Assembly (NCBI RefSeq): GCF_902150045.1
Contig: NZ_CABFVU010000001.1
Span: 2,604,001-2,668,000, forward strand
Direction of reading: 5' to 3'
DNA from: Chitinophaga polysaccharea
GTDB taxonomy: Bacteria > Bacteroidota > Bacteroidia > Chitinophagales > Chitinophagaceae
DNA length: 64,000 bases
Positions 9,546 to 17,873 of the stretch are shown here, in pieces (the first letter of the stretch is position 1; the number at the start of each line of letters is the position of its first letter). Both the position numbers and the translations under genes were made by a program. Under the pieces are notes generated by a model. It did not search any database. It was not told where the DNA came from and worked only from the letters and a program-made list of their open reading frames with translations.

Positions 9546-10691
9546 TTATTTTTCAACATATGTGCGGAGGTATTTGTAAATATCTGCTTCCTGGGGGTTA
9601 GCAGGATTGCCAAGTTGCAGGTAACGTTTATAGTATCGCGTGGCCATTTGTTTATTATGCAAACGTAGTTCGTAGATACGGCCAATGCTGTACTGGTGGA
9701 GGGGTTGGTGGAACAGGTAATAGGCTGTGTCCAGGTTGGCGATAGCCGGTTTGTACTGACGCATGCCCTCATAGTTTGCTGATTTCCCGCTGTAATAGCT
9801 ATCCAGGCTTTTGGAAGTAGCCATATCTATACAGGTTTGCAGCAGTTCATTACTGGCGGTATAGTTTTTTAATTCCGTATAGGCAAGGGCGGCATAATAC
9901 ATAATAGTTTCCGACTGCCCTTTATTAGCCTGCAGGTATTCATATACTCCAATGCATTGCTGGTATTGTTTAAGGGTGTACCAGGCGGCAGCTACAATAC
10001 TGAAGGTATTGGGTGATAAAATATTCATTCGCATCAGTTGGGTGCCCAGGTCTGTACAGCGGGTGTAGTTTTTCAGGAACCAGGCAGACCTGATAGCGGT
10101 CATAATAACAGAGGGTTGAAGGGAGTCCGTTTTCAGGAAGGCACGTAGAATGCTGTCTGCCAGCGGATACTGTTGTTTCTCTATCAGTTCTTCACCAAGC
10201 CGCGCGGTCACTTTTGGATCTGCCGGATTAAGGGCATATGCTTTCTGCAGGTAAACGAACCCTGTGTCCGGTTGTTGTGCAGCGAAGCAGGCAAAACTAA
10301 GTTGTTTCCAGGCAGTGGCGTTAGTGGGTTGTAGCCGGATGATGTGCCGGTAATGAAAAACGGCGGGGAGAGGGCTTTCCATCTGCATACTGATGCCGGC
10401 AAGATATTGATGGGCCGCCACGTTGGTACTATCCAGCAGTAATACTTTTTCATAATGGTTAATAGCATCTTTTGTTTTTCCGGACAGATAGTAAGTATAT
10501 GCGAGGAGGGATAGCTGACCGATATTATTTTCCTGAACCCGCGGCTGCAGATAGCTGATGGCGGCTTCATATTGCTGGTTCTGAAGATAGTCCATTACCT
10601 GTGCGCGGTTGATAGAATCCTGTGCCCGTGCGGGAGAAGCTATAGAAATAAGCAAAATCAGGCTGAAAAAACATTGGATTGTCCGATGCAT
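9546..10691 (-). CDS. Exported tetratricopeptide-repeat protein
   Basis: 381 residues. A signal peptide at 1-23 (ends ARAQ) directs export. The mature protein is a chain of TPR-like helices, with YLSGKTKDAINHYEKVLLLDSTNVAA a clear unit near residue 70 and further units to about residue 365. TPR proteins serve as protein-interaction scaffolds; no catalytic domain is present. It is upstream of acs on the same strand with a gap of about 110 bp. Function is unknown. Confidence 0.75.
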   Translation of the reverse strand: MHRTIQCFFSLILLISIASPARAQDSINRAQVMDYLQNQQYEAAISYLQPRVQENNIGQLSLLAYTYYLSGKTKDAINHYEKVLLLDSTNVAAHQYLAGISMQMESPLPAVFHYRHIIRLQPTNATAWKQLSFACFAAQQPDTGFVYLQKAYALNPADPKVTARLGEELIEKQQYPLADSILRAFLKTDSLQPSVIMTAIRSAWFLKNYTRCTDLGTQLMRMNILSPNTFSIVAAAWYTLKQYQQCIGVYEYLQANKGQSETIMYYAALAYTELKNYTASNELLQTCIDMATSKSLDSYYSGKSANYEGMRQYKPAIANLDTAYYLFHQPLHQYSIGRIYELRLHNKQMATRYYKRYLQLGNPANPQEADIYKYLRTYVEK

Positions 10692-11326
10692 AAAAAGTAG
10701 TTTATAATCTTAAAACTAAGAATTTAGTTTTAAAAAGAAAAACTTAGTTGATGTGGGATTTAATAATGTGCTAGGCATTAAGGATAGTTTGCAGGTGCAG
10801 GCGGGATTTTTCCAATGAGTTCAACGGAATCGATATGGATAAACCCGACAGCTTCCGGATCCAATGAGTTTCAACGGAAACAGTGGGGATGTTAAATAAG
10901 GATCCGGTTAAAAGATTATCGGTGGTCGGCGTTTTAACGGAACAGTAGCGTGTTGGCCTGCATTAAGGACAGGTATTGTACAAAGGTTTAATAGAAACAG
11001 AGATGTGCCTGTTGCTCAGGCATTGCAGGCAAATATCGGGTTCCAATGGAAAGCAGACGGTGTGCCGGTCCTGATCAGCAATGCGAGGCTATCATTAAAG
11101 GGTGTTAATGAAATAGAAGATGTGCCCAGGCAAACATCACTCAAGGGTGTAATAGAAAGCCCCCTTAAAATAAAATCTATGTAATCAGCATAATCCTGAG
11201 TCAGACAAAATTCGCCGCGATCAAAAAGTAAAGCCTTGTTTGCCCGGGGTGGGGAACAAGGCTTTACGGCGCATGATGATTTTTACGGAAGATGTTTCTA
11301 CAGACAGCGGATGAAAGGCAAAGTGA
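10692..11326. other. Gene-poor stretch with seven degenerate spaced repeat copies
   Basis: No convincing gene in about 630 bases. Between 10811 and 11160 a degenerate unit recurs seven times; its conserved core is [TC][TC]AA[CT][GA]GAA, often followed by ACAG and GTGTGCC. The GAA of each copy lies at 10827, 10877, 10940, 10994, 11049, 11110 and 11155, so spacing is 45-63 bases. Copies 1-2 share TCCAATGAGT before the core; copies 4-6 share GTGCC after it. It may be an eroded repeat array; no cas gene is near. Confidence 0.4.
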
Positions 11327-11602
11327 TCACCGGGTACGTTTCCGGTATTTTTCCAGGTCTTCTTCGCAGGATGCAAATACCTCTTCCATGATTTCAATGA
11401 TCTTTTGCTTTTCCGCATTGCTGAGAGCAGGAATAATTTTCCCCTTCTCATTTGGATTAGGCTTATCCTTTCCGCGCATCTTGCGATAGAATGTGGGTGT
11501 GCTCCAGTTGCATTCTTCACATACTTTTTCCCTGAATACCACCGGTAAACCTGAAAGTTTGGTGTGAATGTCGAGCAGCACATTTATTGGTTCCTTGCTC
11601 AT
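11327..11602 (-). CDS. Small HTH-like protein, function unknown
   Basis: 91 residues, charged, with Cys pair CEEC near residue 28 and a segment STPTFYRKMRG resembling the recognition helix of a small DNA-binding fold. The C-terminus is an amphipathic, acidic/basic helix. No signal peptide. I do not recognise the family. I prefer this frame over the overlapping one at 11221-11583 because its composition is protein-like and it starts with MSKEP. It lies between the repeat-bearing stretch and two HTH regulators. Confidence 0.55.
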   Translation of the reverse strand: MSKEPINVLLDIHTKLSGLPVVFREKVCEECNWSTPTFYRKMRGKDKPNPNEKGKIIPALSNAEKQKIIEIMEEVFASCEEDLEKYRKRTR

Positions 11603-12093
11603 AATGGATATTGTTTTGAGAATGATCGGATATGGTTAACAAATGAATTGTCAGAGTAGTAGAACATGTTTTAAAGTTACTTTAAGGTGTAAGCAAATAT
11701 ATTTATAATCATGCAATTTATAATTATAAAACTTTACTTTCTATAAAAAAATTATATAGTGATGTAATAGGCTACTGTGGCTGATTTGGAGGTAAAATCA
11801 TGTATTTGTTTATGATTCGTTAAGCTGAAAATGATGTGTATTGGTTACACAATAATCCTGATTGTTATCATTCTGATTTCATAACTATTAAATCGATAAA
11901 TATTTCTTGTTGCCGTTTTTGCGTATACGCTTTACAGTTAGTGTGCGTTTTGTTGGCCAGGGCTGTTTACAGGCTTATATTTTTTTTGTTAAATTGATAT
12001 TTTTATTTACAGAATGAAATATTAATTGTTAAATTATACGATAATACGACAGGTCATCCTGTATGTAGCATCATAATTTAAAATGAAAAAAGG
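11603..12093. other. AT-rich intergenic region upstream of HTH regulator
   Basis: About 490 bases, strongly AT-rich, without an open frame that looks coding. It separates the divergent genes at 11602 and 12094 and probably holds both promoters. I see no terminator hairpin or repeat that I can support. Confidence 0.4.
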
Positions 12094-12693
12094 ATGCAGT
12101 CGAGCCTGATACACATGGGACACCGGTTGAAACAGATCTTAAAGCAGAAAAAGATAAAGATTGTAGATTTCGCCACTATGGCCGGTTTTACAAATCAAAT
12201 AGCTCATTACCACTTGCGGAAAAGCGACATGAAACGTGCTACCATGGAGCGCTTTTGTTCCCTTATCGGCATTACCCCGGAAGAGTTTATGAGGTGGAAT
12301 GGCGCTATGCAGCTGACCATTGGAAAAAACATACACCACGGAGAACGCTTACAGCACATTATTGCAGAGAAAGGGCTAAACAAAAGTAAGCTGGCAAGCC
12401 GTTTGGAGATGAGTCGCCGCACAATGTACAATCTATTTGAAAAGGAAAGTTTCTCACCGGACGAACTGGAAAGAGTCGCGAAAGGACTGGATATGAGTGT
12501 GGAAAGTTTTCTTAATCCAGGTACCCTGCAGGAAGGCAGGAACACAGACAGCGAGGAAATGATGCTGTTACGGGAAAAGTATTATAAACAGCTGGAAGAG
12601 TATACACAGCTGCTGAAAAGCCATGCCGCCCTGAAAGATGAAGTACTGCAGTTAAAAAAGGAATTGGCTGCCTTCCGTAAACAAAAGGATTAA
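12094..12693 (+). CDS. Double helix-turn-helix (XRE-like) regulator with C-terminal coiled coil
   Basis: 199 residues. Two HTH units are visible: residues about 10-65 (RLKQILKQKKIKIVDFA ... MERFCSLIGITPEEF) and about 84-140 (RLQHIIAEKGLNKSKLASRL ... ELERVAKGLDMSVESF). The second is the more canonical XRE. A Glu/Leu/Lys-rich coiled coil from about 152 to the end suggests dimerisation. An alternative start is M8 (12115). It is a paralog of the gene at 12841: same layout, same order, and similar phrases such as EEFMRWN versus EDFCNWN. Target genes are unknown. Confidence 0.75.
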   Translation: MQSSLIHMGHRLKQILKQKKIKIVDFATMAGFTNQIAHYHLRKSDMKRATMERFCSLIGITPEEFMRWNGAMQLTIGKNIHHGERLQHIIAEKGLNKSKLASRLEMSRRTMYNLFEKESFSPDELERVAKGLDMSVESFLNPGTLQEGRNTDSEEMMLLREKYYKQLEEYTQLLKSHAALKDEVLQLKKELAAFRKQKD

Positions 12694-12792
12694 AATCACG
12701 GTTTTGTTATTATAATGATATTTGCTGATAGCTATCCTGATAATCATTTATAAAATGAGGTAGCAGGCCCTGTTTTGAGAATAAAAAAGTAT

Positions 12793-12800
12793 TATATTTG
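12793..12800 (+). promoter_or_regulatory. TAnnTTTG promoter box before second HTH gene
   Basis: TATATTTG 40 bases before the ATG at 12841, with TTTTG about 15 bases further upstream. It suggests the second regulator has its own promoter. Confidence 0.4.
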
Positions 12801-12840
12801 TATATGCACCCCATTTCTCACCAAAACAGGAATTCTGTAA

Positions 12841-13380
12841 ATGTCAGTTCCATATTATGTTCACGCGGGCGCCAGGTTGCGGCGTATTTTAAGGCAAAAA
12901 CGAATTGTAATCCTTCACTATGCAAAGAAAACCGGACTAACCCCACAGGGATTGTATCGTTATTTTTCGCTGGCAGCTATCAAAAGAGAAAAGCTGGATA
13001 TATTGCTGGGAGCCATCCCTATTACGCTGGAAGATTTCTGTAACTGGAATTCACTGGAAGGGAATTCCTGGCATCATGGAGAACTGTTGCAGCTCTATCT
13101 TGCGAAGCAGAAAATAAAAGATAAACAACTGGCGGCCCGGCTGCAGCTATCAATAAGTGAAGTGCATGAATGGCTCGACTCCGCGATATTCAGCGATACA
13201 CAGCTACAGCAGCTACATCATCACCTGGGATTGTTGCCCGGCTACTTTATGGGGCCGCAGTCAATAAAGCAGGAAGTTAACTGGGCGGAGGCTTACCTGG
13301 ATAAGTGTATGGAAGTACAGCAGTATATCCGTAAAGTGAACACCCTTGAAAAAAAGATCAATGTCCTGGAAGCCAGGTGA
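12841..13380 (+). CDS. Second double-HTH regulator with coiled-coil tail (paralog of 12094)
   Basis: 179 residues. First HTH-like unit about 10-65 (RLRRILRQKRIVILHYAKKTGL ... EDFCNW), second about 79-135 (LLQLYLAKQKIKDKQLAARL ... HHHLGLLPGYF), then a coiled coil from about 145. The inter-domain phrase WHHGELLQ parallels IHHGERLQ in the upstream gene. The two genes probably arose by tandem duplication and have diverged widely. Role is inferred as transcriptional regulation; no partner gene is evident. Confidence 0.7.
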   Translation: MSVPYYVHAGARLRRILRQKRIVILHYAKKTGLTPQGLYRYFSLAAIKREKLDILLGAIPITLEDFCNWNSLEGNSWHHGELLQLYLAKQKIKDKQLAARLQLSISEVHEWLDSAIFSDTQLQQLHHHLGLLPGYFMGPQSIKQEVNWAEAYLDKCMEVQQYIRKVNTLEKKINVLEAR

Positions 13381-13389
13381 GCCCTGAGC

Positions 13390-13947
13390 TTAGTTTACAG
13401 CCAGGAGCTCCCCATTGCTTTTTGCAGGAGTTAACGCAAAGAAGGCGGCTACTTCTTCCCAGTTATTGACCCTTTTATAATCCGTAAGGGGCAAATTGTG
13501 CGGCGCTGTAAACAGAAGCGGCGTTCCTTTAAATGTACTCAGGTTTTTGTCGTGGTCGTCGATCATATAATCCGCTTCCACAATGGTTTTGGATCCGCAG
13601 AATACAATGTTTTTCCAGCTGATGAAAGGGAAATGCTCATTCAGCCATGCGTGTTTTTCCGCCAGTGATAAAGGAAATTCCATTGCTGCAGACACCACAA
13701 AAACTTCATGCTGGTCTGCCAGCGCCTTCACTACCTCCCTTGCCCCGGCCATTACCGGTATACCCCTGAAAAAGCCAGGAGTCCTTAATATTTTCATGGC
13801 CACGCCTTCAGGAAAAGCACTGCCCTCCGGTATGTTGTTTAAACGTTCCGGGTCTATTACTTCCCCGTACTCTTTAGCATATACATCCAGCAGATGCTGG
13901 GTGAGATCTGCCATTACATTGTCCATGTCGATTGCTATTCTTGCCAT
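13390..13947 (-). CDS. 5'(3')-deoxyribonucleotidase-like HAD phosphatase
   Basis: 185 residues of the NT5C-type HAD family, which dephosphorylates deoxyribonucleoside monophosphates. Seen: motif I DMDNV with nucleophile D7 and acid D9, motif II Ser in VVSAA (about residue 86), and motif IV DDHDKN. The length is typical. It is divergent from the DeoR gene and the 84-bp gap between them carries the phased half-site array, so DeoR may control both. Its 3' end abuts the second double-HTH gene. Confidence 0.85.
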   Translation of the reverse strand: MARIAIDMDNVMADLTQHLLDVYAKEYGEVIDPERLNNIPEGSAFPEGVAMKILRTPGFFRGIPVMAGAREVVKALADQHEVFVVSAAMEFPLSLAEKHAWLNEHFPFISWKNIVFCGSKTIVEADYMIDDHDKNLSTFKGTPLLFTAPHNLPLTDYKRVNNWEEVAAFFALTPAKSNGELLAVN

Positions 13948-13958
13948 ATTTTGCTGTT

Positions 13959-14029
13959 TTATGCAAAGTTATGCCATAATTCGCAAATTATTGCATAATC
14001 TTTCATAATATTGCATAAAATAGCATGAC
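13959..14029. promoter_or_regulatory. Array of 10-bp-phased TTGCATAAT half-sites (putative DeoR operator)
   Basis: In the gap between the divergent nucleotidase and DeoR genes, TTGCATAAT at 13991, TTTCATAAT at 14001 and TTGCATAAA at 14011 repeat exactly every 10 bp; weaker versions lie at 13971 and 14021, and an inverted copy TTATGCAAA at 13959-13967. Helically phased repeats next to a DeoR-family gene suggest an autoregulatory operator; binding is inferred. Confidence 0.6.
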
Positions 14030-14031
14030 TT

Positions 14032-14778
14032 ATGTTGAGAGAGGAACGGTTGGATTATATTCTTAAAAAGCTGCAAACAGATCATAAGGTACTGCAGGCA
14101 GAGCTTAGCAGCGACTTGCAGGTATCGGAGGATACCGTGCGAAGGGACCTGGAATCCCTTGCACAGAACGGGCAACTGATCAAAGTTCGGGGAGGAGCTA
14201 TCCCGCATTCCCCGAATCCCTATTCTTTTAAGGAACGTATCGTATATCATGAAGATGATAAGAAGCATATTGCTACCAAAGCTTTGTCGTACCTGCACAA
14301 CGGGCAAACAATTATTCTCGATGGGGGTACTTCTACCCTGATGCTGGCGAAATTGTTTCCTGCCAACCTGCATATCAGGGTTATTACCAACAGTGTACCC
14401 ATCGTAGCGCAGCTGATTGAGCATCCGGTGATTGAAGTGATCTTTACCGGCGGGTTGATTGGTAAGGATTCCCAAACAGCCGGCGGTATGGATACCATCC
14501 GTATGCTGGAAAAAATGCGGGCAGACATATGCTTTCTGGGCATTTGCAGTTTGCATCCGGATGCAGGTGTAACCGGCCTGGATCTTGGTGAAGCAGACGT
14601 AAAAAGCGCAATGGTGGAATCTGCCAACAAAACCATTGCACTGGCAACCAGTGATAAAATGGGAACGGCAGAACCCTTTAAAGTATGCGATATAACAGGC
14701 CTGGATACAATTATTACAGACAACCCGGACCTGCCTTCCTTGAAACCTTATATTAACCTGGGTATACAGGTAATCTGA
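14032..14778 (+). CDS. DeoR/GlpR-family transcriptional regulator
   Basis: 248 residues. N-terminal DeoR-type HTH (residues 1-57: LREERLDYILKKLQ ... SEDTVRRDLESL) followed by the sugar-phosphate sensor domain (about 75-235) with the GGTSTLMLAK and FTGG motifs of the phosphosugar-isomerase-like fold. Such proteins usually repress sugar or nucleoside catabolic genes and release DNA on binding a phosphosugar. The MFS gene 26 bp downstream and the divergent nucleotidase are likely targets. The operator array lies directly before its start codon. Confidence 0.92.
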   Translation: MLREERLDYILKKLQTDHKVLQAELSSDLQVSEDTVRRDLESLAQNGQLIKVRGGAIPHSPNPYSFKERIVYHEDDKKHIATKALSYLHNGQTIILDGGTSTLMLAKLFPANLHIRVITNSVPIVAQLIEHPVIEVIFTGGLIGKDSQTAGGMDTIRMLEKMRADICFLGICSLHPDAGVTGLDLGEADVKSAMVESANKTIALATSDKMGTAEPFKVCDITGLDTIITDNPDLPSLKPYINLGIQVI

Positions 14779-14804
14779 TCAATTCAACTTTTATCTGACC
14801 GAAG

Positions 14805-15959
14805 ATGTTACACGATCTATCGATGGTAATGATTAATAAAAGGGCTACCCGCATCGCGGTGAGTGCCTTGTTTTTTTTAACCGGATTATGTTTTTCCAGC
14901 TGGGCCTCGCGTATTCCGGATATACAGCTGGCATTAAAATTAAATGATGCCGGGCTCGGAAGCGTTTTGCTGGCTTTGCCGGTAGGGTCCATCATCTCCC
15001 TTCCGGTGGCGGGTATACTGGTATCTAAATATGGCAGCCGGCAGGTATTGCTTATCGCGGCGGTTGCCTATTCTGTTGTGTTGCCAATGCTCGGGCTGGC
15101 GCATACTTCCTGGGAGCTGAGTGTATGTCTTGTATTCTTTGGTTTTTGTGGTAACCTCGCCAATATAGCAGTGAATACGCAGGCAGTAGGAGTGGAAGCC
15201 ATGTATGGCCGTTCCATTATGGCGTCGTTTCACGGATTGTGGAGCGTAGCCGGTTTTACGGGCGCGGCTTTTGGTACCTGGATGACAGGTTTGCATCTTG
15301 CCCCGGTGTATCACTTTTTAATTGTTACTGCAGTCTCCTGGATCCTTGTTGCGCTCACAATGAACCGGCTGGTGGTGCGGGTTACCAATGAAAACAACGC
15401 TCCTTCTCTGTTTGGAAAACCGGATGCGTTCCTGTTCACACTTGGAATTATTGCAATGTGCTCAATGATTTGCGAGGGTACTATGTTTGACTGGAGTGGG
15501 GTATACTTCCGCAGGGTAATACAGGTAAGGGAAGGATGGTCCGGCGCCGGCTATGCCGCGTTTATGAGCACAATGGCTTCCGGCCGTTTTGTAGCCGATT
15601 ACCTGACTACACGGCTGGGCGTGAAAAAGATGCTGCTGATAAGCGGAGGCCTCACGGCCAGCGGCTTACTGGTGGCGGTTATTTTTCCTTACTTTATTCC
15701 GGCTATGCTGGGCTTTATGTTAGTGGGCGCAGGCGTGTCTGCCGTAGTGCCACTGGTATACAGTGCTGCCGGTAAGTCTACGAAATTACCTCCGGGAATG
15801 GCATTGGCTACGGTTTCCACCATTGGCTATTTCGGGTTCCTGTTTGGCCCGCCGCTGATAGGATTTGTGGCTCAAGCCACTAATCTTGGTGTAGCCTTTA
15901 CTATGATCGCAGTTATGGGCGCAGCTATCGCAGTCATGTCTTCCAGAATAAAATTATAA
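14805..15959 (+). CDS. Major facilitator superfamily transporter (YbjJ-like)
   Basis: 384 residues, twelve predicted membrane helices. N-terminal motif SSWASRIPDIQ and the loop KYGSRQVLL resemble the YbjJ/fucose-permease branch of the MFS. It starts 26 bp after deoR, so it is co-transcribed and likely controlled by it. The substrate may be a sugar or nucleoside; that is inference from the neighbours. Met codons at 14823 and 14829 are alternative starts. Its stop codon (15957-15959) directly abuts the stop of the convergent gene. Confidence 0.85.
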   Translation: MLHDLSMVMINKRATRIAVSALFFLTGLCFSSWASRIPDIQLALKLNDAGLGSVLLALPVGSIISLPVAGILVSKYGSRQVLLIAAVAYSVVLPMLGLAHTSWELSVCLVFFGFCGNLANIAVNTQAVGVEAMYGRSIMASFHGLWSVAGFTGAAFGTWMTGLHLAPVYHFLIVTAVSWILVALTMNRLVVRVTNENNAPSLFGKPDAFLFTLGIIAMCSMICEGTMFDWSGVYFRRVIQVREGWSGAGYAAFMSTMASGRFVADYLTTRLGVKKMLLISGGLTASGLLVAVIFPYFIPAMLGFMLVGAGVSAVVPLVYSAAGKSTKLPPGMALATVSTIGYFGFLFGPPLIGFVAQATNLGVAFTMIAVMGAAIAVMSSRIKL

Positions 15960-16613
15960 TCATCCTGCTGCTGCCCTGCTTTTGTGGGGCAGCGCACGGA
16001 AAGAAAGCTCTTCCTCCCTGTGATCGAGCATTAACCAGTATTCGCCGGTATCTTCTTCCTGCTCCGGTAGCTGCATGTTGGCAAGCGCTGTGAGCAATGG
16101 CCCGGGCGAATGATCAAATGGCACCAATCTTACCAGCGGATGCAGCCCTGTTTCTTCGTTGTTGTTTTCTATCAGTAATTTCCTCGGTAAAAATTTCAAT
16201 TCATTGATGGCCAGTTCCATTACTACAATCTCCCGCAGATAAGGATTTACAAGTTCCCCGCTCAGCAGTTTCTGTAACAGGAACTCCCCGAAGATGCTGA
16301 TCTCCCTTTTGAATTGAAGATCCGACCGGTTATCAATTGCCCAGAATTCTTCTATTACCGGCATCAGCTGTGCTCCTAATAAAAAGCAGGTATAGGGAAG
16401 CATCGTGTAAACAGGCGTGATCCGGTTAACCCGGTAAAGGGTACAGCTTACAGACATGCCCCGCTGATACACCACCGTTCGCAGTCGCAGGCGCTCGCGG
16501 TTGGTTAAATCGTATTGTAGCAATACCGCTTGCGGATCATTGCGTAGCTGCAAACATAATTGCGGGGAGGCAATCAGGTCTGTCAATGCTTTCTGAAAAG
16601 ACAGAAGTGACAT
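15960..16613 (-). CDS. MNIO partner protein (putative RiPP recognition subunit)
   Basis: 217 residues. The N-terminal 55 residues (FQKALTDL ... YDLTNRERLRL) have the helical look of the DUF2063/Nif11-like leader-binding domains found with DUF692 enzymes; the remainder is a mixed alpha/beta region without catalytic motif. In studied systems such as MbnC or ChrI, the partner binds precursor peptide and enzyme. It follows the MNIO gene by 5 bases, so the two are translationally linked. The assignment depends on this adjacency. Confidence 0.65.
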   Translation of the reverse strand: MSLLSFQKALTDLIASPQLCLQLRNDPQAVLLQYDLTNRERLRLRTVVYQRGMSVSCTLYRVNRITPVYTMLPYTCFLLGAQLMPVIEEFWAIDNRSDLQFKREISIFGEFLLQKLLSGELVNPYLREIVVMELAINELKFLPRKLLIENNNEETGLHPLVRLVPFDHSPGPLLTALANMQLPEQEEDTGEYWLMLDHREEELSFRALPHKSRAAAG

Positions 16614-16618
16614 AGTAT

Positions 16619-17572
16619 TCAGGTATGATAAAGGTTCCAGGCTGCTTTTGCCCTGTTCAGCTCGCGGGTAATACCGTCAAATTGCAGCAGGTGAAAATAA
16701 GATTCATGAAACTCGAAGGTGATACCGCATAAATTTGGTACTAACGGCAACGTATAATCGAGCAGGTTCCATACTTCCGGCGGGCAAGGCCCTGCGTGGG
16801 AGTCTGTGTACATGCCGGCCATTTCATTTCCTCCTGCAATATGTATTTCAATAACTTTATCCAGTTCCAGTTGCGCAATAAAAGCCTTCGCATCGAAGTG
16901 ATGATTTACCGCATTCGTATATACGTTATGGATATCGAGCAGTAATCCGCAGGAAGTATCGTGCGACAGCTCATTCAGAAAGGTTGTTTCACTCAGCTCC
17001 TGTTCGGGAAGGTCAATGAAGTAAACATTGTTCTCTACCAGGAATGGTGTGCTGATAGAGCATTTGATGGCATTGATGCGTCCACCTATCATATCCAGCA
17101 CTTCATAATCGTATGGTACAGGTACGGCCAGCCCGGCATTATGCTCTTCCTGTTGTTCGTTATGCACTTTTACAAAAGAGAGATGATCACTATGCCATTT
17201 AAAGCGGTAGCGCTCATGCCATTCCTTCATTTTATAGAGATAGGATTTATCGAAGATGCCTGCGCTACCCAGGGAGTAGGAGATATTGTGAGAGGTCAGG
17301 GGATATTGTGCTGCTATTTTATCCAGCACTTTCATCCACGATTCAATTTCCTCAAACCTGTGCGGTGCGAGGTTGCCGCGGTCCGTCCAGAACATATCAG
17401 GAATGATTTCCACATAGTCGCATATGCCTGGGCAGGCATCGAGGTATAACTCCAGCGAAGGGTTATAAAGCAGGCCTACACCCAGCTGTGGAATAGTTTG
17501 CTGATAAAGGCGGCCAGTCCTGGTAGTTGACAATCCTTGTGACATGGCGGGAAGTTTAAAATGAGGGTGCAT
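16619..17572 (-). CDS. DUF692 multinuclear non-heme iron oxidative enzyme (MNIO)
   Basis: 317 residues with TIM-barrel DUF692 features. Conserved likely metal ligands: H95 (TSHN), H127/D129/H130 (WHSDH), E180-N181, D213/H215/N216 (DIHN), H244 (EIHIAGG), D257/H259 (DSHAG), E287-H289-E290. Members bind two or three iron ions and use oxygen to modify Cys or other residues in ribosomally made peptides (methanobactin, chryseobasin, bufferins). It lies between a small CxxC protein gene and a partner gene in one operon. An alternative start is M10. The family call is strong; the reaction here is unknown. Confidence 0.88.
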   Translation of the reverse strand: MHPHFKLPAMSQGLSTTRTGRLYQQTIPQLGVGLLYNPSLELYLDACPGICDYVEIIPDMFWTDRGNLAPHRFEEIESWMKVLDKIAAQYPLTSHNISYSLGSAGIFDKSYLYKMKEWHERYRFKWHSDHLSFVKVHNEQQEEHNAGLAVPVPYDYEVLDMIGGRINAIKCSISTPFLVENNVYFIDLPEQELSETTFLNELSHDTSCGLLLDIHNVYTNAVNHHFDAKAFIAQLELDKVIEIHIAGGNEMAGMYTDSHAGPCPPEVWNLLDYTLPLVPNLCGITFEFHESYFHLLQFDGITRELNRAKAAWNLYHT

Positions 17573-17630
17573 CGGGTTTAAACGAAGTTGCTAAGAGCTA
17601 CCCTGTACCATTGACACACCCCCATCCGGA

Positions 17631-17873
17631 TTAATGTTGTTTGAAGGCAATGTCTTTAATCACAGCCATTTTATCCAGATCTACCTTGATCACTTGTTCA
17701 AGTTTTTCACGGATGTTAAAATGAACGCCGGATAGGCAGGCCTGGCAGCCGCGGGGATTGATCTGTTTGATCACCATGGATTGCAGTTTGGTAATTTCTT
17801 CCAGTTTGGTGCCTTTAGGAACGGCAACATCTACGCGACCATCGTCGCCATAATGAATTTCAGCTGTACGCAT
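17631..17873 (-). CDS. Small CxxC protein, candidate MNIO substrate (precursor peptide)
   Basis: 80 residues. The N-terminal 40 residues are charged and beta/helix-forming; then R-G-C43-Q-A-C46-L-S-G, followed by a 31-residue helical tail (HFNIREKLEQVIKVDLD). It is first in the operon with the MNIO enzyme (gap 58 bp) and partner, the position of the precursor in related loci. The two cysteines are the only ones and the obvious modification targets. An alternative reading is a small metal- or cluster-binding protein. It lacks a signal peptide, unlike bufferins. Confidence 0.65.
   Translation of the reverse strand: MRTAEIHYGDDGRVDVAVPKGTKLEEITKLQSMVIKQINPRGCQACLSGVHFNIREKLEQVIKVDLDKMAVIKDIAFKQH

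Noticed and set aside
10811..11160. Active CRISPR array
   Set aside because: Copies are too diverged, spacing varies from 45 to 63 bases and no cas gene is present; kept only as degenerate repeat.
11221..11583. Open frame overlapping the small HTH-like gene in another frame
   Set aside because: Protein composition less natural than the 11327-11602 frame, and it lacks the HTH-like segment.
17631..17873. NifU or thioredoxin-like reading of the small CxxC protein
   Set aside because: The CxxC context (RGCQACLSG) lacks the WCxxC or the NifU C-terminal pattern, and the chain is too short and differently arranged.
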